15,634 bases of DNA from Campylobacterales bacterium (GTDB lineage: Bacteria > Campylobacterota > Campylobacteria > Campylobacterales > QNZT01). The notes below the pieces were generated by a model. That model did not search any database, was not told the origin of the DNA, and saw only the letters and a program-made list of their open reading frames with translations. Within the stretch, counting starts at the first letter, position 1. Each line of letters starts with the position of its first letter. This document shows, piece after piece, positions 6,700 to 13,796 of the stretch. The stretch covers positions 1 to 15,634 of the forward strand of contig JALWRO010000066.1 in the NCBI GenBank assembly GCA_027080605.1. Reading direction: 5' to 3'. The position numbers were made by a program, and so were the translations under genes.

Positions 6700-8283
6700 T
6701 TAGAGTTTGATCTCTTTGATCATAAGCTGGGGCGATATCCTGCCCCGGAATTCATTTTTGGAGACGGTACAGACAATATCGACTTTTTCACCGCTATTCA
6801 CCTTGTCTGAAAAGTTGAAGTGAATCGATTCAAGCGTGACATTTTCGGTTGCAAGAATAATCTTTTGGTGGTTTTGGTTTTGACCGATCACTTTTTCGAG
6901 TTTTACGTACGCATCTTTGAGCACAAAACTTGGCATCGGGTTTTTTTGTCCGTACGGTTCAAACTCTTCGAGGATATCGAGCAGTTCAAAGTCTATCGCA
7001 CGGGGATCGATTTCGCCCAGAACTTCCGTTTTGGAGATAAAATCCTCTTCATGAACTCTCTCCAATGATGCTTCCATACGTGCTTTGAACAGCGGCAGGT
7101 TTTCCGCTGAGAGTCCCATGCCTGCGGCACCTTTATGTCCGCCAAAACCTTTGAGCAAGTCAGCCTGTGCACTGATGTGTTCCAAAATATCTATCTCTCC
7201 CACACTTCTGGCACTCCCCTTCGCAACACCGTCATGCACCGAAAAAACAATAGCCGGTTTGTGAAAACGGCGTGACAATCTCGATGCGACAATACCGATC
7301 ACACCCTCATGCCAGTTTTCACCCCAGACAATGATAATCTTTTTATCTTCCTCAATCTTTGCCAGTGCCTGGTTGAAAAGGTCAAGTTCTATCTCTTTGC
7401 GATGGTTATTCAAATCTACAATATAAAGCAGTTTTTGCATCGCTTCACTCTCTGTGCGGGAACGCAGCAACTCATAAGAACGTGTTGCATCTTCGATACG
7501 CCCCGAACTGTTGATAAGCGGAGCGATCAGAAATGAGATATCTTCACTGCGAAAGCTGTTTTTATTGAAAAACTCTGCAATCACACGAAATACAGGGCGC
7601 TTTTTCTGGTCGAGGAGCCTGAGACCGCTTTTGACCATCGTTCGGTTGATGTCTTTTAACGCCATCATATCTCCCATAATCGCAATAGCCAGCAGATCCA
7701 GAAATTTGGAGAGATCATATCGTATATCCATCTCCTCCTTGATCGCGGCACACAGATACCAGGCGACCTGCGCCCCGCAAATCTCACTGTTGGGGAAACT
7801 GCAGTCATGCTGTTTCGGATTGACGATGGCGTATGCTTTGGGTAATGTTTCCGGTGTGGTATGGTGATCGGTAATGATCAGGTCGATCCCTCTTTCCAGA
7901 CACACTTCTCCCGCTTCAACAGCGGAAATACCGTTATCGACGGTAATGATAACATCTGCATCCAGTTTTCTGACAATATCGGGACTGATCCCGTAACCAT
8001 CCTCAAAACGATTGGGAATCTTCAAGGCGACATCGACACCGATATCTTCAAAAAATTCGGTCATAATCACAGAAGAGATAACACCGTCCGCATCATAATC
8101 CCCCACGACGGCAATTTTTTCTCCGTTTTGAATCGCAGTGTTAATTCGTTTGGCAGCTTTTTGGATATCTTTCAGCTCAGACGGTTTGGGAATATGCGCC
8201 AGTTTGGTACATCTGTCTTCGCTGAAACGGCTGGAGAGCAACCGGTAGATATCCTCTTTGGTCAATCTTTTTGAGACAGACAT
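6700..8283 (-). CDS. recJ: Single-stranded-DNA-specific exonuclease RecJ
   Basis: 527 residues, a little shorter than E. coli RecJ (577). It degrades single-stranded DNA 5' to 3' in recombination and repair. DHH-family motifs are all present: GDYDADG (61-67; D62, D64, D66), VDNG (115-118), TDHH (138-141) and GDMM (203-206, D204), which bind the two metal ions. The DHHA1 part follows with HEGVIGIVASRL (324-335) and GFGGHKGAAG (378-387). The C-terminal about 100 residues look like the OB-type domain. The start ATG shares its A with the pyrG stop in TAATG, so translation is probably coupled to pyrG. The pyrG-recJ order also occurs in Campylobacter. Confidence 0.95.
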   Translation of the reverse strand: MSVSKRLTKEDIYRLLSSRFSEDRCTKLAHIPKPSELKDIQKAAKRINTAIQNGEKIAVVGDYDADGVISSVIMTEFFEDIGVDVALKIPNRFEDGYGISPDIVRKLDADVIITVDNGISAVEAGEVCLERGIDLIITDHHTTPETLPKAYAIVNPKQHDCSFPNSEICGAQVAWYLCAAIKEEMDIRYDLSKFLDLLAIAIMGDMMALKDINRTMVKSGLRLLDQKKRPVFRVIAEFFNKNSFRSEDISFLIAPLINSSGRIEDATRSYELLRSRTESEAMQKLLYIVDLNNHRKEIELDLFNQALAKIEEDKKIIIVWGENWHEGVIGIVASRLSRRFHKPAIVFSVHDGVAKGSARSVGEIDILEHISAQADLLKGFGGHKGAAGMGLSAENLPLFKARMEASLERVHEEDFISKTEVLGEIDPRAIDFELLDILEEFEPYGQKNPMPSFVLKDAYVKLEKVIGQNQNHQKIILATENVTLESIHFNFSDKVNSGEKVDIVCTVSKNEFRGRISPQLMIKEIKL

Positions 8284-9923
8284 TATTCTTCAGATTTGTT
8301 TTGCAGAGCAGCTTCCACAAACCCGAGAATTGCCTGATTGGGCTTTTTGAGTCGGGAAGTAAACTCCGGATGAAACTGTACTCCCAGAAACCACGGATGC
8401 TCTTTGATCTCCACCGCTTCTATCAAGCCGTCCGACTCACCGCTGACAATCAAACCGGCTTTTTCAAACGCATCCCGATAGGCAGGATTGGCTTCATAGC
8501 GGTGACGGTGTCTTTCATAAATTGTTTTGGCACCGCCGTAAACTTTGCGAAGCAGCGATCCCGGTTTCGTGTCACAGGCATATTCACCCAGTCTCATTGT
8601 CCCTCCGAGCGGACTTTTGTGGGTACGAATCTGCTTATTGCCGCTGGCATCGATAAAGGCGTCGATCAGGTATATGACAGGATTTTTACACTCCGGCTCA
8701 AACTCTACGGAGTTGGCATCTTCCAGTTTCAGTACGTTTCGGGCAAACTCTACCAAAGAGAGTTGCATGCCCAGACAGATTCCCAGAAAAGGCACCTTGT
8801 TTTCACGGGCATAGCGGATCGCTTCTATTTTGCCTTCCACGCCTCTTTGACCAAAACCTCCCGCTACCAAAATACCGTCAACATCGCAAAAGACACCCTC
8901 TTCACAATCACTGTCGATTTCTTCACTGTCGATCCACTTCAGGTTCACTTTCGTATCGAGATGCGCTCCTACATGTACAAATGACTCAGTCAGTGATTTA
9001 TAGGACTCTTTCAACTCCAGATATTTACCGACAAACCCTATTGTCACCTCTTTTTTTGGTGCAATAACATTTTTCACCAGACTGTTCCACTCCTCCATAT
9101 CCGGCGTCTGAATAGAGAGGTCAAGATTTTCTGAAATCGGTGTCAAAATATTTTGTGAAAGGAAGTTGATCGGTACTTTATAGATCGATCTGGCATCGGC
9201 TGCCTCAATGACAGAGTTTTTCTCAACACCACAGGAAGAGGCGAGTTTGAGTTTGACATCTTTTGGAATCGGCATTTCCGAACGGCAAATAACAATCTGA
9301 GGGGAGATACCGATACGACGGAGTTCCTGCACACTATGCTGTGTCGGTTTTGTTTTCAGTTCACCGGCAGCTTTGAGATATGGTACCAGCGTCAAGTGTA
9401 CATAGAGTGTATTTTTACGTCCCAGATTACCGCCCAGTTCGCGTATGGCTTCCAGAAACGGCAGACTTTCAATATCGCCGACCGTACCGCCGACCTCAAC
9501 AATCAGAATATCGTGCCCCTCACCCGCTTTGACAATACGTTCCTGTATCTCGTTGGTAATATGGGGAATAACCTGAATTGTCTTACCAAGATAGTCACCG
9601 CGACGCTCTTTTTCTATCACCGTCGAATAGACCTGCCCCGTGGTAAAATTGTTCTGTTTGGAGAGGTTGATATTTAAAAAACGCTCATAATGACCGATAT
9701 CGAGATCTGTTTCGGCACCGTCTGCGGTCACAAATACTTCACCGTGTTCGAGTGGACTCATCGTCCCCGGATCGACATTGATGTAAGGATCGATTTTAAG
9801 CATACTGACATCTTTGCCCGCATGTTTGAGCAGTGTTGCAATGCTCGCAGATGCAATCCCCTTTCCCAGTGAACTCAGCACACCGCCGGTCACAAAAATA
9901 TACTTTGTCTCTTTTTCGCTCAT
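8283..9923 (-). CDS. pyrG: CTP synthase (glutamine-hydrolysing)
   Basis: 546 residues from the ATG at 9923, the normal length. It makes CTP from UTP, ATP and glutamine. The N-terminal synthetase domain opens KYIFVTGGVLSSLGKGI with the ATP-binding lysine K21. The C-terminal class I glutamine amidotransferase domain has the nucleophile C383 in GICLGMQ and H518/E520 in FHPEF. The frame extends four codons upstream to a TTG (9935), but no SD precedes that codon. The ATG has GGTGG 5 bases upstream, and MSEKETKYIF fits the family N-terminus, so I chose the ATG. It is the first gene of a pyrG-recJ unit with a TATAAT promoter at 9952-9957 and a leader of only about 20 bases. Confidence 0.96.
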   Translation of the reverse strand: MSEKETKYIFVTGGVLSSLGKGIASASIATLLKHAGKDVSMLKIDPYINVDPGTMSPLEHGEVFVTADGAETDLDIGHYERFLNINLSKQNNFTTGQVYSTVIEKERRGDYLGKTIQVIPHITNEIQERIVKAGEGHDILIVEVGGTVGDIESLPFLEAIRELGGNLGRKNTLYVHLTLVPYLKAAGELKTKPTQHSVQELRRIGISPQIVICRSEMPIPKDVKLKLASSCGVEKNSVIEAADARSIYKVPINFLSQNILTPISENLDLSIQTPDMEEWNSLVKNVIAPKKEVTIGFVGKYLELKESYKSLTESFVHVGAHLDTKVNLKWIDSEEIDSDCEEGVFCDVDGILVAGGFGQRGVEGKIEAIRYARENKVPFLGICLGMQLSLVEFARNVLKLEDANSVEFEPECKNPVIYLIDAFIDASGNKQIRTHKSPLGGTMRLGEYACDTKPGSLLRKVYGGAKTIYERHRHRYEANPAYRDAFEKAGLIVSGESDGLIEAVEIKEHPWFLGVQFHPEFTSRLKKPNQAILGFVEAALQNKSEE

Positions 9924-9951
9924 GAAAACCACCAAATACCAATTTAGTTTT

Positions 9952-9957
9952 ATTATA
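9952..9957 (-). promoter_or_regulatory. Probable -10 element of pyrG-recJ
   Basis: The minus strand reads TATAAT about 29 bases upstream of the pyrG ATG, in the 68-base gap after the methyltransferase stop. The hexamer 17 bases further upstream (TTCGCC) is a poor -35, which is usual for the housekeeping sigma factor of Campylobacterota. Confidence 0.5.
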
Positions 9958-9991
9958 GTGAACTACTACTAACAGGCGAATTAAAAAGTGG

Positions 9992-10672
9992 TTATTTTTG
10001 GAAAACTAAAATAGTTTTATCAGACTCCATTGAGAAGAGAGAAATATCGAAATTTTTTATCATTTTCATAGGGGACAGTGATACTATTTCACTCAGTGCG
10101 TGGTAGTACTGCGCAATAGTGCCCTGCTCTTTCGTGTAACATTCTCCCGCTTTCTTCTCAAAAAAAGTGATCTCTGTATGGAGTATATTCTCCTCAAACT
10201 CCGCGTCTATAGCGAGAAACTTCTCTTCTTCATCGACAATCAGACTACCGGATGCGACATCTTCAAACCCATGCAGGGTATTGACATCGCAGACAAAGAT
10301 GCCTCCCTTAACAAGATGCTTCGCTACATCTTCCAAGAATGTTGCCATTGTCTCTTTGGGCATATAGTTCAACACATCGGCGACAGCCAGTACGGCATCG
10401 TAAGAGGCATCGAGTTCATGAAGATAACAGTGCCTGGCATCGAGTCCTTTTGCTTTGGCAATATCCACCATCTCCCGGCTGATGTCAATTCCCGTCGCGT
10501 GATATTTCTGGGAAAGTTCGGCAAGCAGTTTCCCGTTCCCACAGCCTACATCCAGTACACTGCCGGGTGCATAGCTCTCAAGAATCTGCAAATAGACTTC
10601 ATAAAGCTTTTCATAAGCTTCATAAAATCCGATCATCGGCTCTATTCTGGCATACAGGTCCAGGTTTGTCAT
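9992..10672 (-). CDS. Class I SAM-dependent methyltransferase, substrate unknown
   Basis: 226 residues. The SAM-binding motif I is SVLDVGCGNGKL (38-49), followed by an acidic motif II (GIDIS, in the ATGIDISREM segment) and a motif IV-like YDAVLAVADVLNYM, typical of the Methyltransf_25/11 group. The N-terminus (YEAYEKLYEVY) resembles the cap of small-molecule methyltransferases of this group. Nothing in the sequence names the substrate. A GGGGAG SD lies just upstream of the ATG. It is transcribed divergently from the small membrane protein gene at 10744, sharing a 71-base AT-rich intergenic region. pyrG follows it on the same strand but has its own promoter, so co-transcription is uncertain. 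Confidence 0.8.
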   Translation of the reverse strand: MTNLDLYARIEPMIGFYEAYEKLYEVYLQILESYAPGSVLDVGCGNGKLLAELSQKYHATGIDISREMVDIAKAKGLDARHCYLHELDASYDAVLAVADVLNYMPKETMATFLEDVAKHLVKGGIFVCDVNTLHGFEDVASGSLIVDEEEKFLAIDAEFEENILHTEITFFEKKAGECYTKEQGTIAQYYHALSEIVSLSPMKMIKNFDISLFSMESDKTILVFQK

Positions 10673-10692
10673 GAACTCCCCATTTTTTAAAC

Positions 10693-10720
10693 TTGTTTAT
10701 TTTATGATAGAATTTATAAC
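10693..10720 (+). promoter_or_regulatory. Candidate promoter of the small membrane protein gene
   Basis: TTGTTT (10693-10698) and TATAAC (10715-10720) are separated by 16 bases and lie 23 bases before the GTG start. This is the best sigma-70-like match in the divergent gap between 10673 and 10743. Confidence 0.4.
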
Positions 10721-10743
10721 AAATATTTCATAAAAGGTATCAT

Positions 10744-11124
10744 GTGCCACTCTGGGCTGTTTTCTATGTTATTTCACTGATTCTGGGTGCTGTTTTTACC
10801 ATATATATCAGCCAGAGAAGATCACCTGTCTATATGGCGGGTCAAATGGCAAGCGGATTGTTTGCATCGGCATTTATGTTGATTTACTACGACCAAATTC
10901 CCTATCCCCACACGGTCACAACCCCGCTGCTGATGCTGCTTTTTATCCTTTTTCAGGAGATATGGGTCAACCGGGAACTCTACAATATGCTCTCGCTCAA
11001 AAATTTTCCCAAAACAACACACCGCCTGATGCTCATTGCCGTACCGCTGCTTTCCGTTTCCTATATCGGTCCGCTGGTGTGGATCGTTTCACAGGTTTTC
11101 AAACACTACTTCCTACCCGTCTAG
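10744..11124 (+). CDS. Small integral membrane protein of unknown function
   Basis: 126 residues with about four hydrophobic helices (roughly 3-22, 29-48, 58-73 and 94-117) and short charged loops (SQRRSP, KNFPKTTHR). I do not recognise a family. Many aromatic residues and the lack of charged membrane residues give no transport motif. The start is GTG: AAAGG at 10733-10737 is 6 bases upstream of it. An ATG at 10742 overlaps the GTG in another frame but leads to a stop after 12 codons. The 3' end overlaps the convergent rnhB gene by 12 bases, so mRNA ends of the two genes are antisense to each other. Confidence 0.6.
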   Translation: MPLWAVFYVISLILGAVFTIYISQRRSPVYMAGQMASGLFASAFMLIYYDQIPYPHTVTTPLLMLLFILFQEIWVNRELYNMLSLKNFPKTTHRLMLIAVPLLSVSYIGPLVWIVSQVFKHYFLPV

Positions 11125-11649
11125 CCCTTTGATAAAAAATGAAACACGGTGCAGTTTCGATCTGCCGTTTATACGAATCTGCTCTACATGGTTTTTGGTG
11201 CCGTACCCTTTATGCTGTTTGAAGCCGTACTCGGGATACGTTTTGTCGATTTCGACCATATATCTGTCTCTGCTTACCTTTGCCAGGATACTCGCCGCAC
11301 TTACCTCGGGTACTTTTTCATCCGCTTTTACCATTGCCTGAACACCCAGTATGCCGAAGTTTGTATTGCCGTCCATAATCGCAATCGAAGGCTGCAATTT
11401 TTCCAGAATTTTTTCGATTGAGTCGGAAATGGCTTTGGAAAGTCCCACTTCATCGATGGTATGGTTATCGGTAAAGACAATTTCATAGGCACTCTTCTTC
11501 ACAATCTCTTCAAAAAGTTGTTCACGCCTCTTTTCCGTCAGCTTTTTGGAATCATCCAGACCGTCCACTTTCCCTTCCAAAATCACACCGGCAACTACCA
11601 GCGGTCCGGCAAGTGATCCCCTGCCCGCTTCGTCAATCCCACATAACAT
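11113..11649 (-). CDS. rnhB: Ribonuclease HII
   Basis: 178 residues, a compact RNase HII. It cuts the RNA strand of RNA-DNA hybrids and removes single ribonucleotides from DNA. The catalytic acidic residues are present: D6 and E7 in GIDEAGRG, D93 in AIMDGN and D128 in AKVSRD; DDSKKL (32-37) and SAASILAKV (117-125) are further family blocks. The usual Pro after GRG is Ser here (GRGSLAG). SD AAGGAAA lies upstream of the ATG. The gene is divergent from the lipoprotein at 11761 across 111 bases, and its 3' end overlaps the convergent membrane protein gene. Confidence 0.94.
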   Translation of the reverse strand: MLCGIDEAGRGSLAGPLVVAGVILEGKVDGLDDSKKLTEKRREQLFEEIVKKSAYEIVFTDNHTIDEVGLSKAISDSIEKILEKLQPSIAIMDGNTNFGILGVQAMVKADEKVPEVSAASILAKVSRDRYMVEIDKTYPEYGFKQHKGYGTKNHVEQIRINGRSKLHRVSFFIKGLDG

Positions 11650-11731
11650 CTGTTTCCTTTTTTCTCATATTGGACTTTTTGTACGGTAACTTTACGCCAA
11701 CGTTCATTAAAAAATCTTTTATTCCGATGGA

Positions 11732-11737
11732 TACAAT
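11732..11737 (+). promoter_or_regulatory. Candidate -10 element of the LVIVD lipoprotein gene
   Basis: TACAAT lies 23 bases upstream of the ATG at 11761, in the 111-base divergent gap next to rnhB. There is no clear -35. AAGG at 11751-11754 with a 6-base spacer is the ribosome binding site. Confidence 0.35.
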
Positions 11738-11760
11738 AAGAAAATTGATAAAGGAATATC

Positions 11761-12633
11761 ATGTTCATCTCTAAAAACAGCCTGCAAAAAATCTCAGTGA
11801 CGACATTACTTGCACTTGTACTCGTCGGCTGCGGGAGCAGCAGTCCGCAAGGCGGAAACGATAGCGGAAACAATCTTCAGACAGAAAGTACTACAACACA
11901 AATCGGTCAAAACGGTGACAACTCCGTTTCCGATACCGGCAATACCGGGGGTACAAACACACAGACAACATCAGCACAACTAAGCACGTTTCAGACACGC
12001 GCACCCGCAGAAGATGTGACCAGCTCGGACAGTGCGCTTTTTATTGCAGAGGGTGACAAAGGGGTGGAAGTTGTACAAATCGGCTATAACGACCGGATCG
12101 ATCATGAACTCATTACCACTATCACCGGCATCAATGCCACACAACTGGCACTCTCAGATGATCAGAAAGAACTTTATGTAATAAACAGACAGGGTTCAAT
12201 TAATGTTTACGATATCAGCAATATTCAGGCACCGCGCAGAACCAAACTGCTGGTAGCAGGATCGATACAGGTTAACCCCGTTTCAACCGAAGGCAATTAT
12301 GAATTTGTACCTGAACAACAAGCCGGTCTGCGTGTTTATGATATCAGCAATCCTTCCCATAAAGAGTTGATCAGTGCATTTCATGAAGTACCCGTTTACG
12401 CACTGGTACTGGTAGATCAGGCATCAAAAGCGCTGGCAGCAACCGGCGAGAACGGTCTCGCACTGCTGGATGTAGCTGACCCTGCACATATCACCAAAAC
12501 CGCTGAATTTCCGATCGACGGTAAAACACTCGGTCTATCGGTCAATAAAAAAACAGGACAACTGTTTGTCGCCAACGGAGACAAGGGTATCAAAATTTTC
12601 AACCTTAATATTTTACTCGACGAATTACACTAA
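11761..12633 (+). CDS. Lipoprotein with LVIVD-type beta-propeller repeats
   Basis: 290 residues. A lipoprotein signal peptide ends in a canonical lipobox LVGC (lipidated Cys24). Residues 25-80 are a low-complexity linker rich in Ser, Gly, Asn, Thr and Gln that would hold the fold away from the membrane. Residues about 90-285 contain repeated blade-like strands of the LVIVD type: GDKGVEVVQI (98-107), GSINVYDISN (145-154), AGLRVYDISN (188-197), NGLALLDVAD (231-240) and GDKGIKIFNL (273-282). The first and last repeats are nearly the same. Such domains are predicted propellers on extracellular or surface proteins; no enzymatic motif is seen. The gene stands alone, with its own promoter and a good terminator. 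Its end overlaps the convergent ATPase gene by 9 bases. Confidence 0.75.
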   Translation: MFISKNSLQKISVTTLLALVLVGCGSSSPQGGNDSGNNLQTESTTTQIGQNGDNSVSDTGNTGGTNTQTTSAQLSTFQTRAPAEDVTSSDSALFIAEGDKGVEVVQIGYNDRIDHELITTITGINATQLALSDDQKELYVINRQGSINVYDISNIQAPRRTKLLVAGSIQVNPVSTEGNYEFVPEQQAGLRVYDISNPSHKELISAFHEVPVYALVLVDQASKALAATGENGLALLDVADPAHITKTAEFPIDGKTLGLSVNKKTGQLFVANGDKGIKIFNLNILLDELH

Positions 12634-13701
12634 CTGCAACGCCCAGTTCCAAAACGGCATGGTCTCATAATCGATGCCGTTTTTGGAAAAACTGTTTTGG
12701 CTGTTCATCGTCACAATCTGCACGCTCTTTATCCCCAGTTTAACTAATATCTCCTCCACTTTTTCAAGTCGCTTTTGGACTATGTTTTCCACGGCAAAAG
12801 GAAAGGAAAAGATCGCTGTTTGCATATTTGGCAAATAGAAATCAAAGAGTTCATGATAGTATATATCATGCCCTCTTTTGTAGAGTTCCAAAAAGATCAT
12901 ATTTTCGAATCTTCGGATAAAATCTTTTTCAAAACTGAGTACGCCACGCATCGCAAAATCGATCATATAGAGTTTTTTCTGCGTACTTTTCTGCCCGAAC
13001 TTCTCCACCATAAAAATCACCTCTTCGTTTTGCAGTCTGGCGGTATACTGATAGAACTTATCTTTGGATATTTTATGGTGTTTTTTCACCAGATTAAACA
13101 TGGCAAATACCGACACAAGGGTACTCTGCCGCAATGCGAAGGTCTTTAAAATTTCCAGTTCAACAGGTGTGGTATAGTACGAAGTGAGCAAATGCTGAAA
13201 CGTCTGTACATACGCGAATCGTGAAACATCCAGCATTTGTGGGAAAGTACCGATATTGGCAAATTGCCCGAAAAGTATCTCGACATCGGCAGAGCGTTTC
13301 TGAAAAGCGATAAACTCTTCAAAATCGAGAGGATAAAGCCGGTTTTCGGAAAAGCCGCTCAGATGAAAATCTTTTTGACTCGTCGTGATAATCATCTGCC
13401 GAACCGAAGGCAGAGGGAAGGCGAAGTCAAGATTTTCAAGAACCAACAGTTCAATCTGCGGATGGCGTTTGAGAAAATCATCCAGATAGGCAGCAATCGA
13501 AGCGTCGATACGGATATCGGCAAAATCGATATAGAGAAAACTCTCTTTCCTGCGCGTAGAAAGCAAGTCGAGAATCAGATAGGTTTTTCCGCTGTGGCGT
13601 GGTCCTTTGAGGATAATTTTATCCCCGCTCAGGCTCACTTTTCGTACTGTAAAAGCGACCTTTTTAACATCTTCGCCGTACAGAATCTCCAGCCTGTTCA
13701 T
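12625..13701 (-). CDS. Orphan AAA_14/DUF4143-type ATPase with divergent Walker B and C-terminal motifs
   Basis: 358 residues, the family's usual architecture. Walker A is GPRHSGKT (33-40). The Walker B strand is ELLVLEN (84-90), with Glu89-Asn90 where family members typically have Asp-Glu. Sensor-like ITTS (105-108) and RLYPLDFEEF (121-130) match the AAA_14 pattern. A winged-helix-like middle follows, then YMIDFAMRGVL (246-256) and ENMIFLELYKRG (266-277), typical of the DUF4143 part. The C-terminal nuclease-fold region keeps DFYLP (287-291), but the expected ExK position reads FSF (298-300), so nuclease activity looks lost. The function of this family is largely unknown. There is no adjacent partner gene; the SulP gene is divergent and the lipoprotein convergent with a 9-base overlap. 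The SD is weak (AAAGGG about 10 bases before the ATG). Confidence 0.75.
   Translation of the reverse strand: MNRLEILYGEDVKKVAFTVRKVSLSGDKIILKGPRHSGKTYLILDLLSTRRKESFLYIDFADIRIDASIAAYLDDFLKRHPQIELLVLENLDFAFPLPSVRQMIITTSQKDFHLSGFSENRLYPLDFEEFIAFQKRSADVEILFGQFANIGTFPQMLDVSRFAYVQTFQHLLTSYYTTPVELEILKTFALRQSTLVSVFAMFNLVKKHHKISKDKFYQYTARLQNEEVIFMVEKFGQKSTQKKLYMIDFAMRGVLSFEKDFIRRFENMIFLELYKRGHDIYYHELFDFYLPNMQTAIFSFPFAVENIVQKRLEKVEEILVKLGIKSVQIVTMNSQNSFSKNGIDYETMPFWNWALQLV
12651..12684 (+). terminator. Rho-independent terminator of the LVIVD lipoprotein gene
   Basis: AAAACGGCAT (12651-12660) and ATGCCGTTTT (12674-12683) are perfect complements around a 13-base loop, ending in a run of five T (12680-12684). 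The stem can be extended by TTCC/GGAA across one bulged T. It lies 18 bases after the lipoprotein stop, within the opposite-strand coding sequence of the ATPase C-terminus. Confidence 0.7.
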
Positions 13702-13740
13702 GAACTTTTCGCCCTTTAATTTTCTTTAAATACTCTTTTT

Positions 13741-13748
13741 AGTATAAT
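13741..13748. promoter_or_regulatory. Overlapping divergent -10 elements (SulP and ATPase genes)
   Basis: AGTATAAT reads TATAAT on the plus strand (13743-13748), 48 bases before the SulP TTG, and TATACT on the minus strand (13746-13741), 39 bases before the ATPase ATG. Neither side has a clear -35. The two polymerases could compete for this site. Confidence 0.4.
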
Positions 13749-13796
13749 CGCGCACTTTTTAAAATAAAGAAAGATATCTGAGTTTGAGGAACCCTT

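Noticed and set aside
8271..8984. A 237-codon open frame on the plus strand, antisense to the end of pyrG
   Set aside because: It lies entirely opposite recognised pyrG coding sequence, has no SD and no recognisable protein features; long shadow frames are common here.
9924..9935. A TTG start adding four residues (MVVF) to CTP synthase
   Set aside because: No SD precedes the TTG; the ATG at 9923 gives the family-typical N-terminus.
11146..11168. Hairpin ACGG(TG)CAG / CTGCCGT downstream of the small membrane protein gene
   Set aside because: It needs a 2-base bulge, has a short stem and no proper T-tract; it lies within rnhB coding sequence and may be chance.
12632..12648. AACTG / CAGTT inverted repeat at the lipoprotein-ATPase junction
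   Set aside because: Only 5 bp; the 10-bp stem with T-run just downstream explains termination much better.
12625..13701. Reading the ATPase as part of a defence island
   Set aside because: There is no toxin, methylase, nuclease or mobile gene beside it, and the neighbours are ordinary chromosomal genes.
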